Assembly: GCA_001600875.1 (NCBI GenBank)
Contig: BCLD01000022.1
Span: 336,226-391,122, forward strand
Direction: 5' to 3'
DNA from: Solicoccozyma terricola
Lineage: Eukaryota > Basidiomycota > Tremellomycetes > Filobasidiales > Piskurozymaceae
Length of the DNA stretch: 54,897 nt
Shown here: in pieces, positions 1-12,644 of the stretch
Numbering within the stretch: the stretch's first letter is position 1
How the letters are laid out: every line of letters begins with the position of its first letter
Notes under the pieces: generated by a model
Told to the model about the DNA's origin: nothing
The model's input: only the letters and a program-made list of their open reading frames with translations
Database searches by the model: none
Made by a program: the position numbers and the translations under genes

Positions 1-56
<56 letters not shown>
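1..56. repeat. poly(G) homopolymer at the left edge
   Basis: An unbroken run of 56 G opens the window. It truncates the 5' part of the GH16 gene that follows. Similar G/C runs recur inside introns farther on, so this may be a real intronic or promoter tract. It may equally be an assembly edge artefact. Confidence 0.9.
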
Positions 57-57
<1 letters not shown>

Positions 58-164
58 AGGGGACCTCTTGCGAAGGGATTTGGCCCTCGTTTTGGGACAA
101 CGGGATAACAAGACTGATATGCCCTGCGATCGATGTAAAGCGGAAAGTACGACAATCTGACTAG

Positions 165-1621
165 TGGAGATGTTATTTGGGTGAACGAAACCGTCGCAAC
201 CACCAGTCCACAGTTGACTTATATAAATGATGCTGGGAATGCGATCATCAAAGTAGACAATTCCTGTGCGTCGACAGTTCCCGGGGGGGTTTTCTCTTTT
301 CTTATTATTACAAACTGATAATCCCCATCCCATACCCCCGGTTCGGCATCTCTCCCCGCCATCCCGTCCTTAGCTACGGTGGCTTACAACGATAAACGAA
401 ATTCAGTTCGAATCACTTCACAAGATTCTTACAACGTGGGAAGCGTGTGGGTTGTCGATGCTTTGCATTTACCATATGGTTGCAGTGTTTGGCCTGCGTT
501 GTGAGTTGGGGGCCCTTTCGCGCGGCGCTGTTCCAAACCTCCGGTGAATTTTTCAACTAACACCAACTCTCCAATCCCCCAGTTGGAGTCAAGGAGTTAA
601 CTGGCCAGCTGGTGGTGAAATCGATGTGATAGAAGGAGTCAACAACCAAGTCAGCAATCAAATGGCTCTACATACCTCAAACGGATGCACACTCACCTCA
701 TCGACCACCGCATACACCGGAACTACCAACTCTACAAACTGCTATGAAGGAGCAAACGATAACACAGGTTGTGCAATATCGGATGGTAATTCCGACTCGT
801 ATGGAGCGGCGTTCGCCAACGCGGGAGGTGGAGTGTGGGTGACGGAGATGGCCAGCACTGGGATATCGTACGTTGTCCGGGGCGACGGTGGCGAGTTGCA
901 AGAGCGGCAGCGTACTAATCAGAATGAAACTGGTTGATACTCTCTCGCCTATAGAATTTGGTTCTTCACTGTAAGTCTCGGCTGTGCTCGTCTTGATGTC
1001 GGACCTGGCTCTCTGACATTCATCCTTCTCTGGTAACAGCGATCCAACGTACCGTCCGCCGTATCCAACGCCACCTCATCCATTGACACGTCGTCCCTAG
1101 GCACTCCCACCGGCTTCTGGTCAAGCAGTTCCTGCGCTATCGATACCTTCTTCACCGGCCAGAACTTGATCTTCGATATCACGGTGAGTTGTGTTCAGCA
1201 AGGCGGCGGCGGCGGCGGCGGCGGGGTGGCTGACGTTCAAACGATTAAAAGCTCTGCGGTGATTGGGCAGGCAGTTCATCTATACTCTCAACGACAGGTT
1301 GCGCAGCTCTGTCTGGCAGCGATACGTGCTACACGAGTTACGTCCTGGACTCTGCCAACTACGCCAACGCTTACGTGAGTTTCATGGGAATACGATCCGA
1401 GATATGCCCGCAAAGACCTGACGATTCTGATCGATTTGGGTATACCGCGCGATGTACAGTTCGAAATAAAATCCGTCAAGGTGTACTCCACCAACGCGAC
1501 CTCATCGTCGTCAACATCGGGTAGTGGAAAAGAGATCGCCGGGCTTGTAACTGGGCGGACACTGTTTGGATTGCTGTTGGTCACTGTCACAGCGGCGGCA
1601 AACTTTGTAATCCAGTTCTAA
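165..1621 (+). CDS. GH16 family endo-beta-glucanase, GPI-type, 5' partial
   Basis: Family GH16 enzyme (laminarinase or mixed-linkage glucanase type) that cleaves beta-1,3(4)-glucan, probably at the cell surface. Supported exons are about 165-288 (its 3' boundary is unclear because of a G-run), 374-500, 583-867, 955-970, 1040-1183, 1252-1374 and 1460-1621; from 374 onward the phases agree. The catalytic signature GGEIDVIEG carries both glutamates of the ExDxxE motif. Upstream it reads RNSVRITS and WPAFWSQG; downstream come GISIWFFTRSNVPSA and LCGDWAG, all typical of fungal GH16. The C-terminus has a Ser/Thr-rich stretch, then a small-residue site and a hydrophobic tail ending at the TAA, as in a GPI-anchor signal. 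The start codon and signal peptide are missing; they would lie in or before the poly(G) tract. Family assignment is firm, exact substrate is not. Confidence 0.85.
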
Positions 1622-1913
1622 AGAGTCCATTCCCTACATACACTACATACACTGGGAATCGCTGCCTGTTCGACTTGTTGTTGTGCAGATCGATGATCCA
1701 TGCCGAACGAGTGGAGCCTGGCGAAAAGAATCCGAAACGTCACCGTGACCAGAGTTATGTCTCAGGCACGCGACGCTGCAGGCAAAAAGCAATTCCGTCA
1801 TTCCGTTGGAATTTACCAAGGATGTTCGATGGCAGCTGGGTGGTATATAGCTTTGGCGAAGGGATGAATAGCGCGACAGTATCTGTCTGCACTCCTCCCT
1901 CCAGCCAGCCAAC

Positions 1914-3832
1914 ATGCCAATCCTGCCCACTCACCACGAGAAGAACGGCCAAGTCGCTGTGGCTGAAACAGAGGCAAAGAGCAATCACAATGCCTCGCAT
2001 AAGCCGTTCAAGTCCTTCGCTAATAAACAGCAGGAGCTGAACGCTCAGAGGAGGGAGCGCGGCCCTCTCGCTTGGAATCTGACCAAGCCCAAAAAAGGAC
2101 CTGTTTCTTTGGCAATCAAGAATCGTGAGTGAGGAAATCGACCAAACCGCGACTGTGGTTGGTTCCTAATCAACCGTTTGCTAGATTTCGTGGCCATGGT
2201 CGGTGAATTCGTTGGGACCAGTCTTTTCATGATTTTTGCATTGGGTGGAACCAAGTCAGTGTTGTCCTACCCACGTCTTGCGTCTTCATACATGCTCAAC
2301 TCGCAACCGATCACAGTGTCGCAAACATTCCGACGACATCCGTTACCGGCGCAACCACGGCCGGACAAGATGGATCTACGGCTGCCGCCGTCAACACCTC
2401 CAGCTTGCTCTACATCGCATTGTCGTTCGGATTTAGTCTCACAGTCAATGCTTGGATATTCTTCCGGTAAGCGGGGCAGCGTTATTTGTGCCCAACCTCG
2501 TTACAGCTCGCCGACACCGCCCTCCACAGCGTTTCTGGTGGTCTCTTCAACCCTGCAGTTTCCTTGGGCATGGCACTTGTCGGGGCACTCACTCCTATTC
2601 GTGCAATTCTCCTAACCATCTCGCAAATCCTCGGTGGTATCGTAGGTGCCGCTATTATTCAAGCGGTGCTTCCCGGTACTCTGAATGTCAGGACAACTCT
2701 CGGTGGAGGCACCAGCGTCGTTCAGGGTCTTTTCCTGGAGATGTTCTTGACATCCTTGCTCATGTTGGCCATGTGGGTCTGTTTGAAGCGGTGAAGCACA
2801 ACTCACAGGCTAACTCAAATTGGCTATTCGTCGCAGTCTCTTGCTTGCTGCTGAAAAGCACAAAGCGACATTCTTGGCTCCCATCGGCATCGGACTTTCC
2901 TTGTTCATTGCTGAGATGGTTGGAGTCTATTACACTGGTGGATCCTTGAACCCAGTGAGTGCAGAAGCCGGACCCTTGCGAAACAACATTGCTTAATGTT
3001 CGTATTCCATTCCCCATCAGGCTCGTTCTTTTGGACCTGACGTCGTGCTCCATACTTTTGCCTCATATCATTGGATTTACTGGCTTGGTCCAGCTATGGG
3101 TGCATCCCTTGCCGCCGGTTTCTACAAGTTCATAAAGGTGAGAGCACACGCGCTATAGGAAGTTGAATCGCGCTGATGATTACCACCTCCATCCAGTACC
3201 TCGAATACGAGACAGTCCTTGGCCCCGAGGACGATGACGAGAAGCCAGTTGCTCCTCAGGGTGGCTCTGGCTCGGATACAACAGATGGAACAACTTCTGG
3301 CAATGTCGACAATGTAGGCCAGTCGTCTGGCAGGAAGGGCATCAAGTTGTCTGCCATGGGAGCTGGTCTCGGAGACTTGCTCACTCAAGGAGAATCATCA
3401 GCGGTGAGAAACAGGAAGCGGCAGGATGAAACCGAGTCGTCCAATATGCTGATTATGGTCCGACGTCCATCCCAGGTCTTTGATCTGCCTCAGCCACCGA
3501 ACGCCTATGATGATCGTTTCGATCGCATGACTGAAATGCTTGTTGCTCTCTTGCAAGCTCAGCAAGTCAAGACTCTGGCCTCATCTCCTCGCGGGCAGCG
3601 TGATTCACTGCAGACATATGTCGGTGACTCGCACGCTAACGGGTACAAGCCCACGATGGGGCTAGATGAAAACATCGATGGTGGTGTTCGCGGGGCTTAT
3701 GCCAACAACGGTTTGCACAGCCTAGGGGATGGACACACCGGGCCGAACCACGGGGGGATTGCGAACGTCACTGGCGAGACTACGTTGGTTGGAGAGGCTC
3801 AAAGAGGTGTTCCCCTTGGTCGACGCCTTTGA
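1914..3832 (+). CDS. aquaporin / aquaglyceroporin (MIP family)
   Basis: Major intrinsic protein forming a water or glycerol channel in a membrane. Exons are 1914-2124, 2185-2254, 2317-2466, 2530-2772, 2837-2954, 3021-3137 and 3197-3832; phases agree and give 514 aa. The start ATG at 1914 is the first one in frame. Both pore half-helices are visible: GGLFNPAVSLG in exon 4 and GGSLNPARSFGPD across the exon 5/6 junction, i.e. NPA twice, the second followed by R. Six hydrophobic segments lie between about residues 70 and 330. An N-terminal tail of about 70 aa and a long hydrophilic C-terminal tail of about 190 aa flank the channel. The R after the second NPA and the compact loops resemble orthodox or fungal-type aquaporins. 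Water versus glycerol selectivity is not decided here. Confidence 0.92.
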
Positions 3833-4171
3833 AGGAGGGACCCGTCCAGCTCACGAGATGTAGGAAGAGATGTTCGATATACGGGATTCCATTACTACTG
3901 TAGCCATAAGCATGATGATGATGAGACCTTATAATGATATGCTGTTATTCCCGTTACAATGTGGGCTGGGACTATGGGATTGCCGTTTGATTTTAAGGGT
4001 GTCATGCGGAAGATATGCAATAATCTCCATCCTGCTCAACGCCTATCAAGATGCGTTACCGGACGACGCTGGCTGACCTCTCTCGCTTCCACCTTCCGGC
4101 GTATCTGGCGGTCGCGTTTCTTTCTTTCGTAGTATCTCGACCTGGATGGGAGACACTTGTCAGTGTATGGT
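3833..4171. other. convergent intergenic region
   Basis: 339 bp between the 3' ends of the aquaporin and Pex13 genes. It should contain both 3' UTRs and polyadenylation signals. No further gene is visible; short frames here lack family features. Confidence 0.6.
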
Positions 4172-6096
4172 TCATGCCAGCGACGACCCGCCCGTCACCC
4201 CTGCCCGCCTTCTCTCGACACTCACATAATTACCCGGAAACCAACCGACTCTGCCATCCCTCGTTCTTCCTCTCCACCAGCCCATCTCAGTTCCTTTCCC
4301 TTCAGCCTGCTCCGCGGCACTACCTTGATACCTTTGCAGAATAGCAACAATTTCGTCGCGTTTTAGGGATAGCTCGTGTGGTGATGACGCAGTGAATGGG
4401 TACAACGAGCGAGCGAACGTGATGGGACCTTTCGGCATGTCATTGGGGTTGGTCGCGGTATTGGCTATCGCTTGACCAGGAGGTTGTGAAGGATCATTTC
4501 CATAACCTCCGTTGGTCATCGCTGCACGAGCTTGAGCTTCTTGCATCGCAGTCAACATCCGGACCAGTTTAGACATCAGGTATGGTAAACCGATGGCTGA
4601 GACCAGGAACAGGATGAGTGGTTTGGAAGAAGGTCGAGGTGCTGATGGGGTAGGACCGGTAGCTTGACCAGGTAAAGCAGATGCTTTTCCAATCCCCGTC
4701 ACCCATTCGTCTGCCCATCCTGAACCAACACCTCCAGTGTCCACCTGCGACGACCTCCCACCACCTTTCAACCACCGTATCAACCGACGAGCTAGTCGTA
4801 GGACGGAGAACACACCGAGTACTTGACCTAGGTAGGATTTCAGACCGCCTAGTTGATCAGCGACGGAAACCATGGCGAAGAATGAGGAATGGGTTGCGAC
4901 GTAGGTGGATTCGAGAAGGTGTGCTAGGGAAGTGACGGCGCCGACGAGAGATTCGATGAGTTGGAAGGCTGGACGGGTGGTTTGCTGGAGGGAATTGGAG
5001 AGGGACAGTGTTGGTGGACCGTATGGCTGAGGTGGGAGGGGAGGGAGGGGAGGGAGGGGGGGGGGNGGAGCGGTAGGATAGGTGATCAGTTGATGGAGGA
5101 ATCGTTACCCGCGCGGCGGTTTCTATCACTCACCTCCCCTGGTACTCCCATCCCACCGATTCCATATCCACCACCGATACTACCGTATCCGCCGCTGCCA
5201 TAACCTCCAACGCGTGAGTATGCTGAGAAACGGGCGGAAAGCCGTCAGTGATTCAAATGTCATGTCGTGCAGATCAGGGTTAAAGCTTCTCTCGATATCT
5301 TGAAGTGCCATTCTCCTGGATGGAAAATGACACGGTACAGTCGATGGACATTCGTCGTCCTAAAACGACCGATGACCCTGGATTGTGATCTAGGGTGTGT
5401 TCTTCCCAGATCGTACGTATCTCTGAACCCGAATCACCCCTCCTAGTCCTCGCTCGACCAACCCACCAAGAAAACCTGGTAACGCCTCGCGGCGAAAATG
5501 CACAAAACACCCGCCTGAACCTACACACTCACGAGATGAATAACTCCCATAACCACCTGCTCCACCATACGCGCCATAACCACCTGTCCCATAACCGCCC
5601 ATACCCCCACCTACACCACCATAACCACCAACACCTCCCATTGATGAGCCGTAGGGATTCGAGTACGAAGATAGAGAGTTGTTGTAGGGTGAGTAGGATG
5701 GACCGGCTGTGTGAGGGTGTGAAAGTTTGGATGGGGAGTGGTTGGAGGTCAGTATTGTTCTCGCAAGACGGTATTCTTCGCTGCGCTGGAGAAATGAGTG
5801 CTCGCTACGCTCGCAAGACAGTATCTTCGCTTCTCGAAGAGAAGAGTACTCGCTGTGCTCGCCGAAGCAATGAATGCTCGCTACGCTCGCTGCTCGCTGC
5901 TCGCACACTCACCTATCGCATTCCCTCCCGTCGTCGTCAACGACGCCATATCCCCTGGCCTATCAGGCAGCGCTGGCATCCCCGCCGTATCGGCATTGAC
6001 AGCAGCAGGAAGAGAAATGGATGTGGATGCGAGTGAATCGTCTGCTGGAGGGCCTGCTTCCCATGGTTTCTGACGCGGTGGGAGGGTGGATGACAT
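4172..6096 (-). CDS. PEX13: peroxin-13, peroxisomal import docking protein
   Basis: Peroxisomal membrane protein of the docking complex that binds the cargo receptor Pex5 and Pex14. Exons on the minus strand are 6096-5913, 5706-5533, 5222-5134 and 5026-4172; phases agree, giving 433 aa. The N-terminus MSSTLPPRQKPWE carries the PKPWE-like start of fungal Pex13. A Gly/Tyr-rich low-complexity region (about residues 75-150) follows. Next is the conserved segment FQLIESLVGAVTSLAHLLES, continued by THSSFFAMVS. A hydrophobic helix LILFLVSAIGLPYLMSKLV precedes a C-terminal SH3 domain: ARSLYPF, ELSLKRDEI, WWRGR and GWFPGNYVSV are its signature strands. The third intron holds a C-rich run with an N at 5066. 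The gene is divergent from the Mga2-like gene. Confidence 0.95.
5707..5912 (-). repeat. PEX13 intron 1 with GCTCGCTACGCTCGC-type repeats
   Basis: This 206-nt intron is about three times longer than its neighbours. It contains several partly inverted copies of a GCTCGC-TACGCTCGC motif (around 5800-5815 and 5876-5895) with degenerate copies between. The repeats end just before the donor-side exon. No coding function is seen. Confidence 0.55.
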
Positions 6097-7110
6097 GGTG
6101 GTGAGGCTGGGGGGTGAGAGGTCTGGGATATGACGGTGGGTGGTGGTGGTGGTGGTGGTGGTGGAGGGAGGCTATGGGAGGGGGGGTTAGCCGGTTAATG
6201 GCGTGGTGGCGGAGGACTAGCCACGTCATAGAAGGGGAGGGGGGGAGGGGCGCTTATCAATTTCCAACACCACGTCATTCCTCCCATTCCCCCACATTGA
6301 TAGCTTATCAATCCACCCACGCCACCCCAACAATGACATGTCATCCCGCCCCCCCCCCCCCCCCCCCTCCCCTCCCCTCCCCTCCCCTCCCTCCCTCCCT
6401 CCCGGATACAGGCGTCAGTGTACGTTCCGACGCTGTGGTGTGAAAACAGCAGACAGCGTCGACGAATAGCACGACTCCCACTCCCAACATACACTCGAAC
6501 AGCGGATACGATAAAGCAAAGCAACCCAGACACCCAGACACACCACAAATACCCCCACTTCGTCAGTGTCCCCCCGTTTCGCCAGAGGACACGACGCCAG
6601 GGTTCACGTTTCCATCCACACCGCCGCTCCATCTCCGTCCGCTTCCCAAGCCCAGGCGCAGATCCGCTCGATTGGCTCAAAATCCCCCTACAATCTCGAT
6701 CTTTCTACCCGGGTATTTTTGTCCCTTCCTGGGAAAATGACACTGTGATAGATTGTAACCAGTTCCATCTTGTGTTTGATCGTTATCAACGATCAACGAA
6801 GGATACTCGACGGCAACTTGGGGGCTCTTTATCCTTACTACTTTACGACGGGTTGCTGTGAATTCTGATCTAGAGAGGTCTTTTTGCCGGGATAACGACG
6901 GGGAATTGGGTGTGTTGGGAGAAAACGTTTGGACAAACGCAAAACCTCGAAGCAACCTATCTGTCGACTTTCCCAAAGACGGATCATAGACTCATCCAAC
7001 TGCTTCCGTCCACCGATCTTCACGTCGTCGTAGAAGTCGCTATTATCCCAGTCCACCAACAACCAACAACCAAACTTCCTAACAACCTCCCCCCGCTCTC
7101 CGACACAAAC
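6097..7110. promoter_or_regulatory. divergent promoter between PEX13 and the Mga2-like gene
   Basis: About 1 kb separates the two start codons. Two CCACGTCA elements lie at 6221-6228 and 6270-6277; ACGTCA is the core of ATF/CREB-type bZIP sites. A GGT/GT-rich stretch (6126-6165), a C-run (about 6349-6366) and CCCTCC repeats follow. The 5' leader of the Mga2-like gene may be long, because the next in-frame ATG upstream of 7111 lacks conserved coding features. Site function is inferred from motif only. Confidence 0.45.
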
Positions 7111-10100
7111 ATGGACGACTCTTCACCCTCACCCACATCATCCACATCACCATCCACAACCTCCTCTATCCCATACACCACATTCGGCATGACCTCACAT
7201 GTCCAACCACGACGCAAGGCAAGCAACCACACGGGAGGAGGAGGAGGAGGAGTCGCCGTCGCCGGCGGCGGCGGCGCCACTGGGTCTAGTTCATCCAGTG
7301 GTTTGTCGCCTGATAGAGAAGGCACGGTGGAGAGTCAGGAGAGTTTGGGGGTTTTGGGTGTTATGGAAGGGATGGAAGGGATCGAAGGGATTGGTGGACA
7401 TGGGTTTGATTGGGGGATGGATGAGGGATTTGAAGGAGTTGGAATAGGAGAAGATGTTGGGTTTTCCGATGTAGTTGGTGGTGGTGGTGGTGGTGGTGGT
7501 GGTGGTGGTGGTGGTGGTGGTGGTGGTGGTGGTGGTAGTGGTGGTAGTGGTGGTGGGTTCACTGGCGTTAGCGAATACAACGTTGGGAAAATCAAACAAG
7601 AAGAAATGGATCGATTCGATTCAAATATCGACTCGAACACAGCTACAAGATACCAAGACAACATGTTGGATTTTACAAATGCAATGTTGGCTCCTGAAGT
7701 TGGTGGCGGTATCGATGGGAATCAATGGCCTAGACCACCGTTCTCCTCTGGTGGTAGCGGAGCGGTCGGTGGATTTGGGTCGATGACAGGATCGAATACC
7801 GGGTATGGTTCACAATCTTGGGGGATTGGCCATGGGAATGGGAATGGAAATGGAAATGGAAATGTCAGCGGGACAATAACACCTCTTGCTGGTGGGATGC
7901 CAACAGTCCCGCGTCCCGCACCAGTTATACCACACGGACAAGTACAGAATCAACGGATGGAGAATGGGACACGGTCATCGATGTTGGATAAAGTTTCCGG
8001 TGGTCCCATGTTGGCTGCGGCTGCTCCTTCGACTTCGACTTCAACCTCAACCTCAACGTCCAAATCGAATCCCATAACAACGATTCAACAGCGTCGTCAA
8101 CAAATGGAGATGGGTCCGCTTTCTACCAGTCTAGATTCGATCGCTTCGTCGTTGCAATGGAGAGCTGGGAAAGGCGGGATGATGACAGCATTGACATCGA
8201 CGTCGTCTTCTGGTTCAATCTCCTCGCCGGCTATCAACAAGGCGGCGGGAGGGAAATCGCAGACCAAGACATCCGGGGTAAAGAGCGCTCCGATGTCTGC
8301 GTTGAATACACCCGCGGCGAGTACAGAGGAGGAAGGCAAAGCGACGACGGGTGATGGTCAGGTAGATACAGCAGGGTGGAATGTAGTTTTCCCAGATGCA
8401 GATAGCTGTGAGAGGTGAGTGTGGTCTCGTTCGCCCCCCAGCGGGGGACTGGTAGGCGAAACGCTTGAACTGAACCCGACTCGAACCGGCTCTCCGTAGA
8501 TTACCTATCCTCATTCGAGGCATCAAACGCAAAGGAGCAAAAAGCCGGGTAGAGACTCAGATCAAGATGAAAATCTCCATCGTTAAACCATCAGCGTCTT
8601 ACCCTTCAGACGTCCCTTACCCATCTGCTGGAGGACCAAGCGCTATCGATATCCTCACTCCACCGAGCTCCGCCCCCTCTAGGTTGACAAATTTACCTTC
8701 CATCGGACTTGGGCACCGTCCTTCCACTTCATCGGCGACCTCTACAACCGACTCATCCCCCGATCGCACATCCTACGCATCCACCGGAGGTCCCTCACCG
8801 TTCGACAAGGTCGGGACTTTCAAAGCGTTCAAGCTACAAAAAGGCACGGGAATGAAACGCAGAGGGAGGAAGAGCGCGGCGGCGGGTAAGGAAACAGAGA
8901 CTAGTGCGAGTGAAGGTGGCAAGCCAGATCTCGGAATGCTGTATCTTCAAACAGAGGTGTATTGCGTCGAGTCGGGGAAGAGGGCGTATGCGTGTGCAAA
9001 GTGTCGCGCGAGAGAGGTGAGCTTGAATCCGGGGTTACCCCCTCCCTCTTACTGATGTCCTTTCCCCCAACAGCTCAAACGCACACAATCCAAGATTGCC
9101 AACAGAGTGAGACCCTCCGCCGGCTCGGACTCGGACGATGTCACGCAAAACACATCCCTCAAGGGACGCAAAGCAGGACCAGATAGCGTTCTCGACGGCT
9201 CCGATCTCCCATCGGAGCGCTTCCAGGCGATGGGCCTAGATCCAGCACATCCACCATCACCGCCTCCATTCCAACCAGACGTCGAAGACGAGCGGCATAA
9301 CATCGTCGTCTTCAATTGTGGACCCATCGTGGAGATGGAGGACGGAGAGTGCGAACTTCCAGGAAGAGTGACGTGCTACTGTCGGCATCACAAGGAGAAG
9401 CAGGGGTTCAGGCTGGTTCTCAATCTCCGAAACTCGCATGGCAAGATCGTTGCTAGCGGTACAACCCCCCCAATCATGATCACCGACGATCACAAGACAT
9501 CCGGCCGCACGAACGCCGGTGCAGCGGTTTCGACAGATGGCAACGTATCCGCCGCAAAATCTTCTGGTTCAACTCGTCCGCGCCCTGGCAAAAAGAGTCG
9601 GGAAGGCTCCGTATCAACAGAAGACAGCCGCGTCTCCTCGTCACGTCCTACGAAGAGCAAACCATATGACCGCAAGCCACCATCCGAGGCACGATCCATC
9701 CCGGCGTCCAATGGAGCCATGTCACCTCGTAGCACATTTACACCACACAGTTTGTCGATGACTCCGCTGCACGGCCGATCCATGCCTGGATCACCATTGG
9801 CTACTGGCGATCCACGCACTAGCTACTTCTCACCCACTGGGATGAGCGGCATGAATCTGCCAGGATCTGGCGCCATCACACCCAGTCTCCTACAACCAAC
9901 AGGCAGGCATTCATCAGGACCTGCTAGTCCACAGGGCCTCACACAAGCCCTGCCAGCTATCTCGGAGACGCTCTCAGCATGGGCAGGGGCTGGCGGAGCC
10001 GGGCGTCAAAATGGCGTCGGCATCTACGGCCTCGGCATGGACACCGGTCCGGTAGCCAATGCATGGATGCAAATGGAGGACGACCGGCAGACATACTCGT

Positions 10101-12508
10101 CGGAGGGTGACGCTATGCCGAATGGGGACGTGCTTATGGAGGCGGCTACCCTAGAGAGTCTCCGTTTGGACGCCATGCAAGGGTTTAGTCCGAATGGCAT
10201 GGACGCTACTGGTTTCCACGGGCAGGGCAATCAACTCAACAACGGCATGTACTCTGCAAACATGGGAGGTTACGCACACGACAGTCCGTCGAGTGTGTCC
10301 GCACCGTCAACCGGAGCCGAACTCGATGCCGACTTCTCGTCCATGATCAACTTCTCGCCCACTGCGCACCCTTTCAATCTACCCGGCCAGCAAGGTCTCG
10401 CGGAGAGTTGGTCACCAAGCAACAGCTCCCAGAACGGATCAACGTGGTCGGGCATGCTGCAGCAGCAGCCGCAAAGCATGTACATGCCACATCATCAACA
10501 GCAACAGCAAATGCATCAGTTGCACCAGTCACAGCCTCCCCCGCCTCGCGTGCCCACCATCACTCGTCTCGTCCCAGCGGAAGGTCCCACCGTCGGCGGC
10601 ATCGAGGTCACCGTTCTTGGCGAGAATTTTACGCCCGGTATGCTTTGCTCATTCGGTCTAATGTCGGCTGTCACCGTCCAACATTACGGTCCAACAACGC
10701 TTGTGTGTCTGTTACCGCCCAGTGGGCAACCAGGGCCGGTTTCCGTCTCCATCCACGATCCACAAAACCCCAACATTCATGTGCAGGCGCCAAGCGCAAC
10801 ATTTACCTATCAGGACGTGTCCGATAGGAAACTGTAGGTGTCGTCATGTTTTTTTCTGGCAAGAGACCCGGGTTGCTAATCTCTTTGTCCCCCTAACAGC
10901 ATGGAGATGGCACTCACCGCCGTCGGGTTGCGTGTCACTGGCAAGGTGCACGGTGCCGTCGAGATCGCCCGTCGGATCATGTCCGCACCAGAGGGACAAA
11001 ACGGCAATGGTGATTCACAGGGGATGAATGGCGGTCAGCAGCAACAACACTCTGTACAACATCCTGACGTATTGGCAGCAACCGCCGATGACGAACGTTT
11101 GGCCGAAGATCTGGCTCGATCCATATACTCTGGCAGTAGGCAGGAATTTGAGACCGCAATCATCCGATTCCTGGGCGCTTTCATCCAGGGATTCGGAAAT
11201 CCCCGCTTGGAAGGCCGTCGGAAAGGACCCCGGATGACCGCTGTCAACCACATCAATGGCGAAGGTCAAACGATTCTGCATCTCGCATCTTTCCTCGGTA
11301 TGGAGCAACTGGTCCGTTTACTGGTCCGCGCAGATGCTACTGTCGACATCCATGACAGAAACGGGTTCACTGCGTTGGCCTTTGCAACCATCGGTCGGAG
11401 AGCGTCTGTGGCCAGGTTCCTAATCACCTCAGGAGGCAAGCCAAACGCTTGTGCGTTTTCTGGTGCCACACCCCGCAGTCTCGCGTTGCAAAGCGCCGAT
11501 GAAGGATTGTGCGCAGCGTACGGCTCTTATCTTTACGAACACACCGTCGGACAGTCCTCTCACCGTCGGCGACCAAGTACCAGCGACAGCTCTCTCGATG
11601 GCGACAATCCGAGTTCAACCGACGATGCAGACTCTGCCGCGTTCGACTTGGCGGAGACTGCGATGTCACCACGCAAATTGACGACGCAGGATGATGTGAG
11701 GCGAGCGAGATCAAGTATTGCCCCATCCGCGGTCAGCCCGAAGTCTGATGGCTCCGCCACTCCGACCGTCACACACGGCCGATCCGTTCGAGATGCAAGT
11801 GAGACGCTGTCTCAAGTAGACGAGCATCCCCCACCATATGCCGCCGGTGACGCCGCGAACTGGCTTCATCGCACGCTATCGCATCTGCCAGCGTCTTCAG
11901 CAGCACATCTCAAGGATTACATCCCGCCCTCCCTCTGGGATAAAATGCCATCCGCGCATGTCCTCGTTCCCAACATGCAAGGGCTCCCTACTACGGCTCT
12001 GTCGGAATCACAGGCCTGGTTAGCTGTTCCGCTATCCGCGTGGCTGAATTTATTGCCAGGCATGTCCCTCGAGACTGCACAAATACAGGATCCTCCGGCA
12101 AAGCCGGTCGTTGTAATGGAATCTTCGCCAGTGGAACAGGCGCGAGCTGTCGCAGGCACGTCAAGCACGAGCAACCTTCAAAAGCGGCGAACGGGAGAGA
12201 GGTTGGCCGTCCGAACCAATCGTCGCTCGCCTGGCTCAGGTTACGGAGGTGACAAGCTCGACATGGGAAAAGCGCGCAGAGGAGGCGGAGATACAATGGT
12301 CAATGTCAAGAAACGTGAGTGTGGCGTGTATAACTCCACTGGTACCTGTGCGCTGAAACCAGTTTCCTCATCAGCCGATCGCATGCTCTTCCTGTTCTGG
12401 CTCCCTATCCTCATGGTGGCATGTATCTACACTGCGATCACGACTGTGCCGGTTCTGCTAGGTCGGGCGTTCATACTACCAGTGGTTCGAATTCTGGGTA
12501 GGGGATAA
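7111..12508 (+). CDS. Mga2/Spt23-like ER-anchored transcription factor (IPT + ankyrin + TM)
   Basis: Probable orthologue of yeast Mga2/Spt23, ER-membrane-tethered activators that sense membrane lipid state and drive fatty-acid desaturase (OLE1) expression after proteasomal release. Exons are 7111-8414, 8500-9016, 9074-10833, 10900-12314 and 12375-12508; phases agree, giving 1709 aa. The conserved N-terminal block LPILIRGIKRKGAKSRVETQ starts exon 2. An IPT/TIG domain lies at about residues 1100-1190 (PTITRLVPAEGPTVGGIEVT). Ankyrin repeats follow at about 1310-1400 (GQTILHLASFLGMEQLVRLL). One C-terminal transmembrane segment (about 1669-1698) sits in the last exon. The N-terminal region is low complexity, with a 20-Gly run encoded by (GGT)20 at 7477-7536, and is the least certain part. 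The ATG at 7111 was chosen for its context and because coding bias starts there; an ATG at 6910 is also in frame. Role in lipid sensing is inferred from the family. Confidence 0.9.
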
Positions 12509-12644
12509 ATGACTGGTATCTTACGAGATTGTTGTGGATTTGCTTTATTTCTCGCCATGTATTAAGAGGCTTCAAGCCATTGTATAACTGATAATAAATG
12601 ACATGTGGAGGACAGAATACAACTTGATAAACGTCCATGTCAGG

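Noticed and set aside
1..56. Poly(G) as a telomere or end repeat
   Set aside because: The true telomere here is TTAGGG at the other end; the run truncates a gene instead.
5395..6036. Plus-strand 213-codon frame
   Set aside because: Antisense shadow of PEX13 exons and intron; no family features.
7475..7786. Frame encoding poly-valine
   Set aside because: It is another frame of the (GGT)20 repeat inside the Mga2-like exon.
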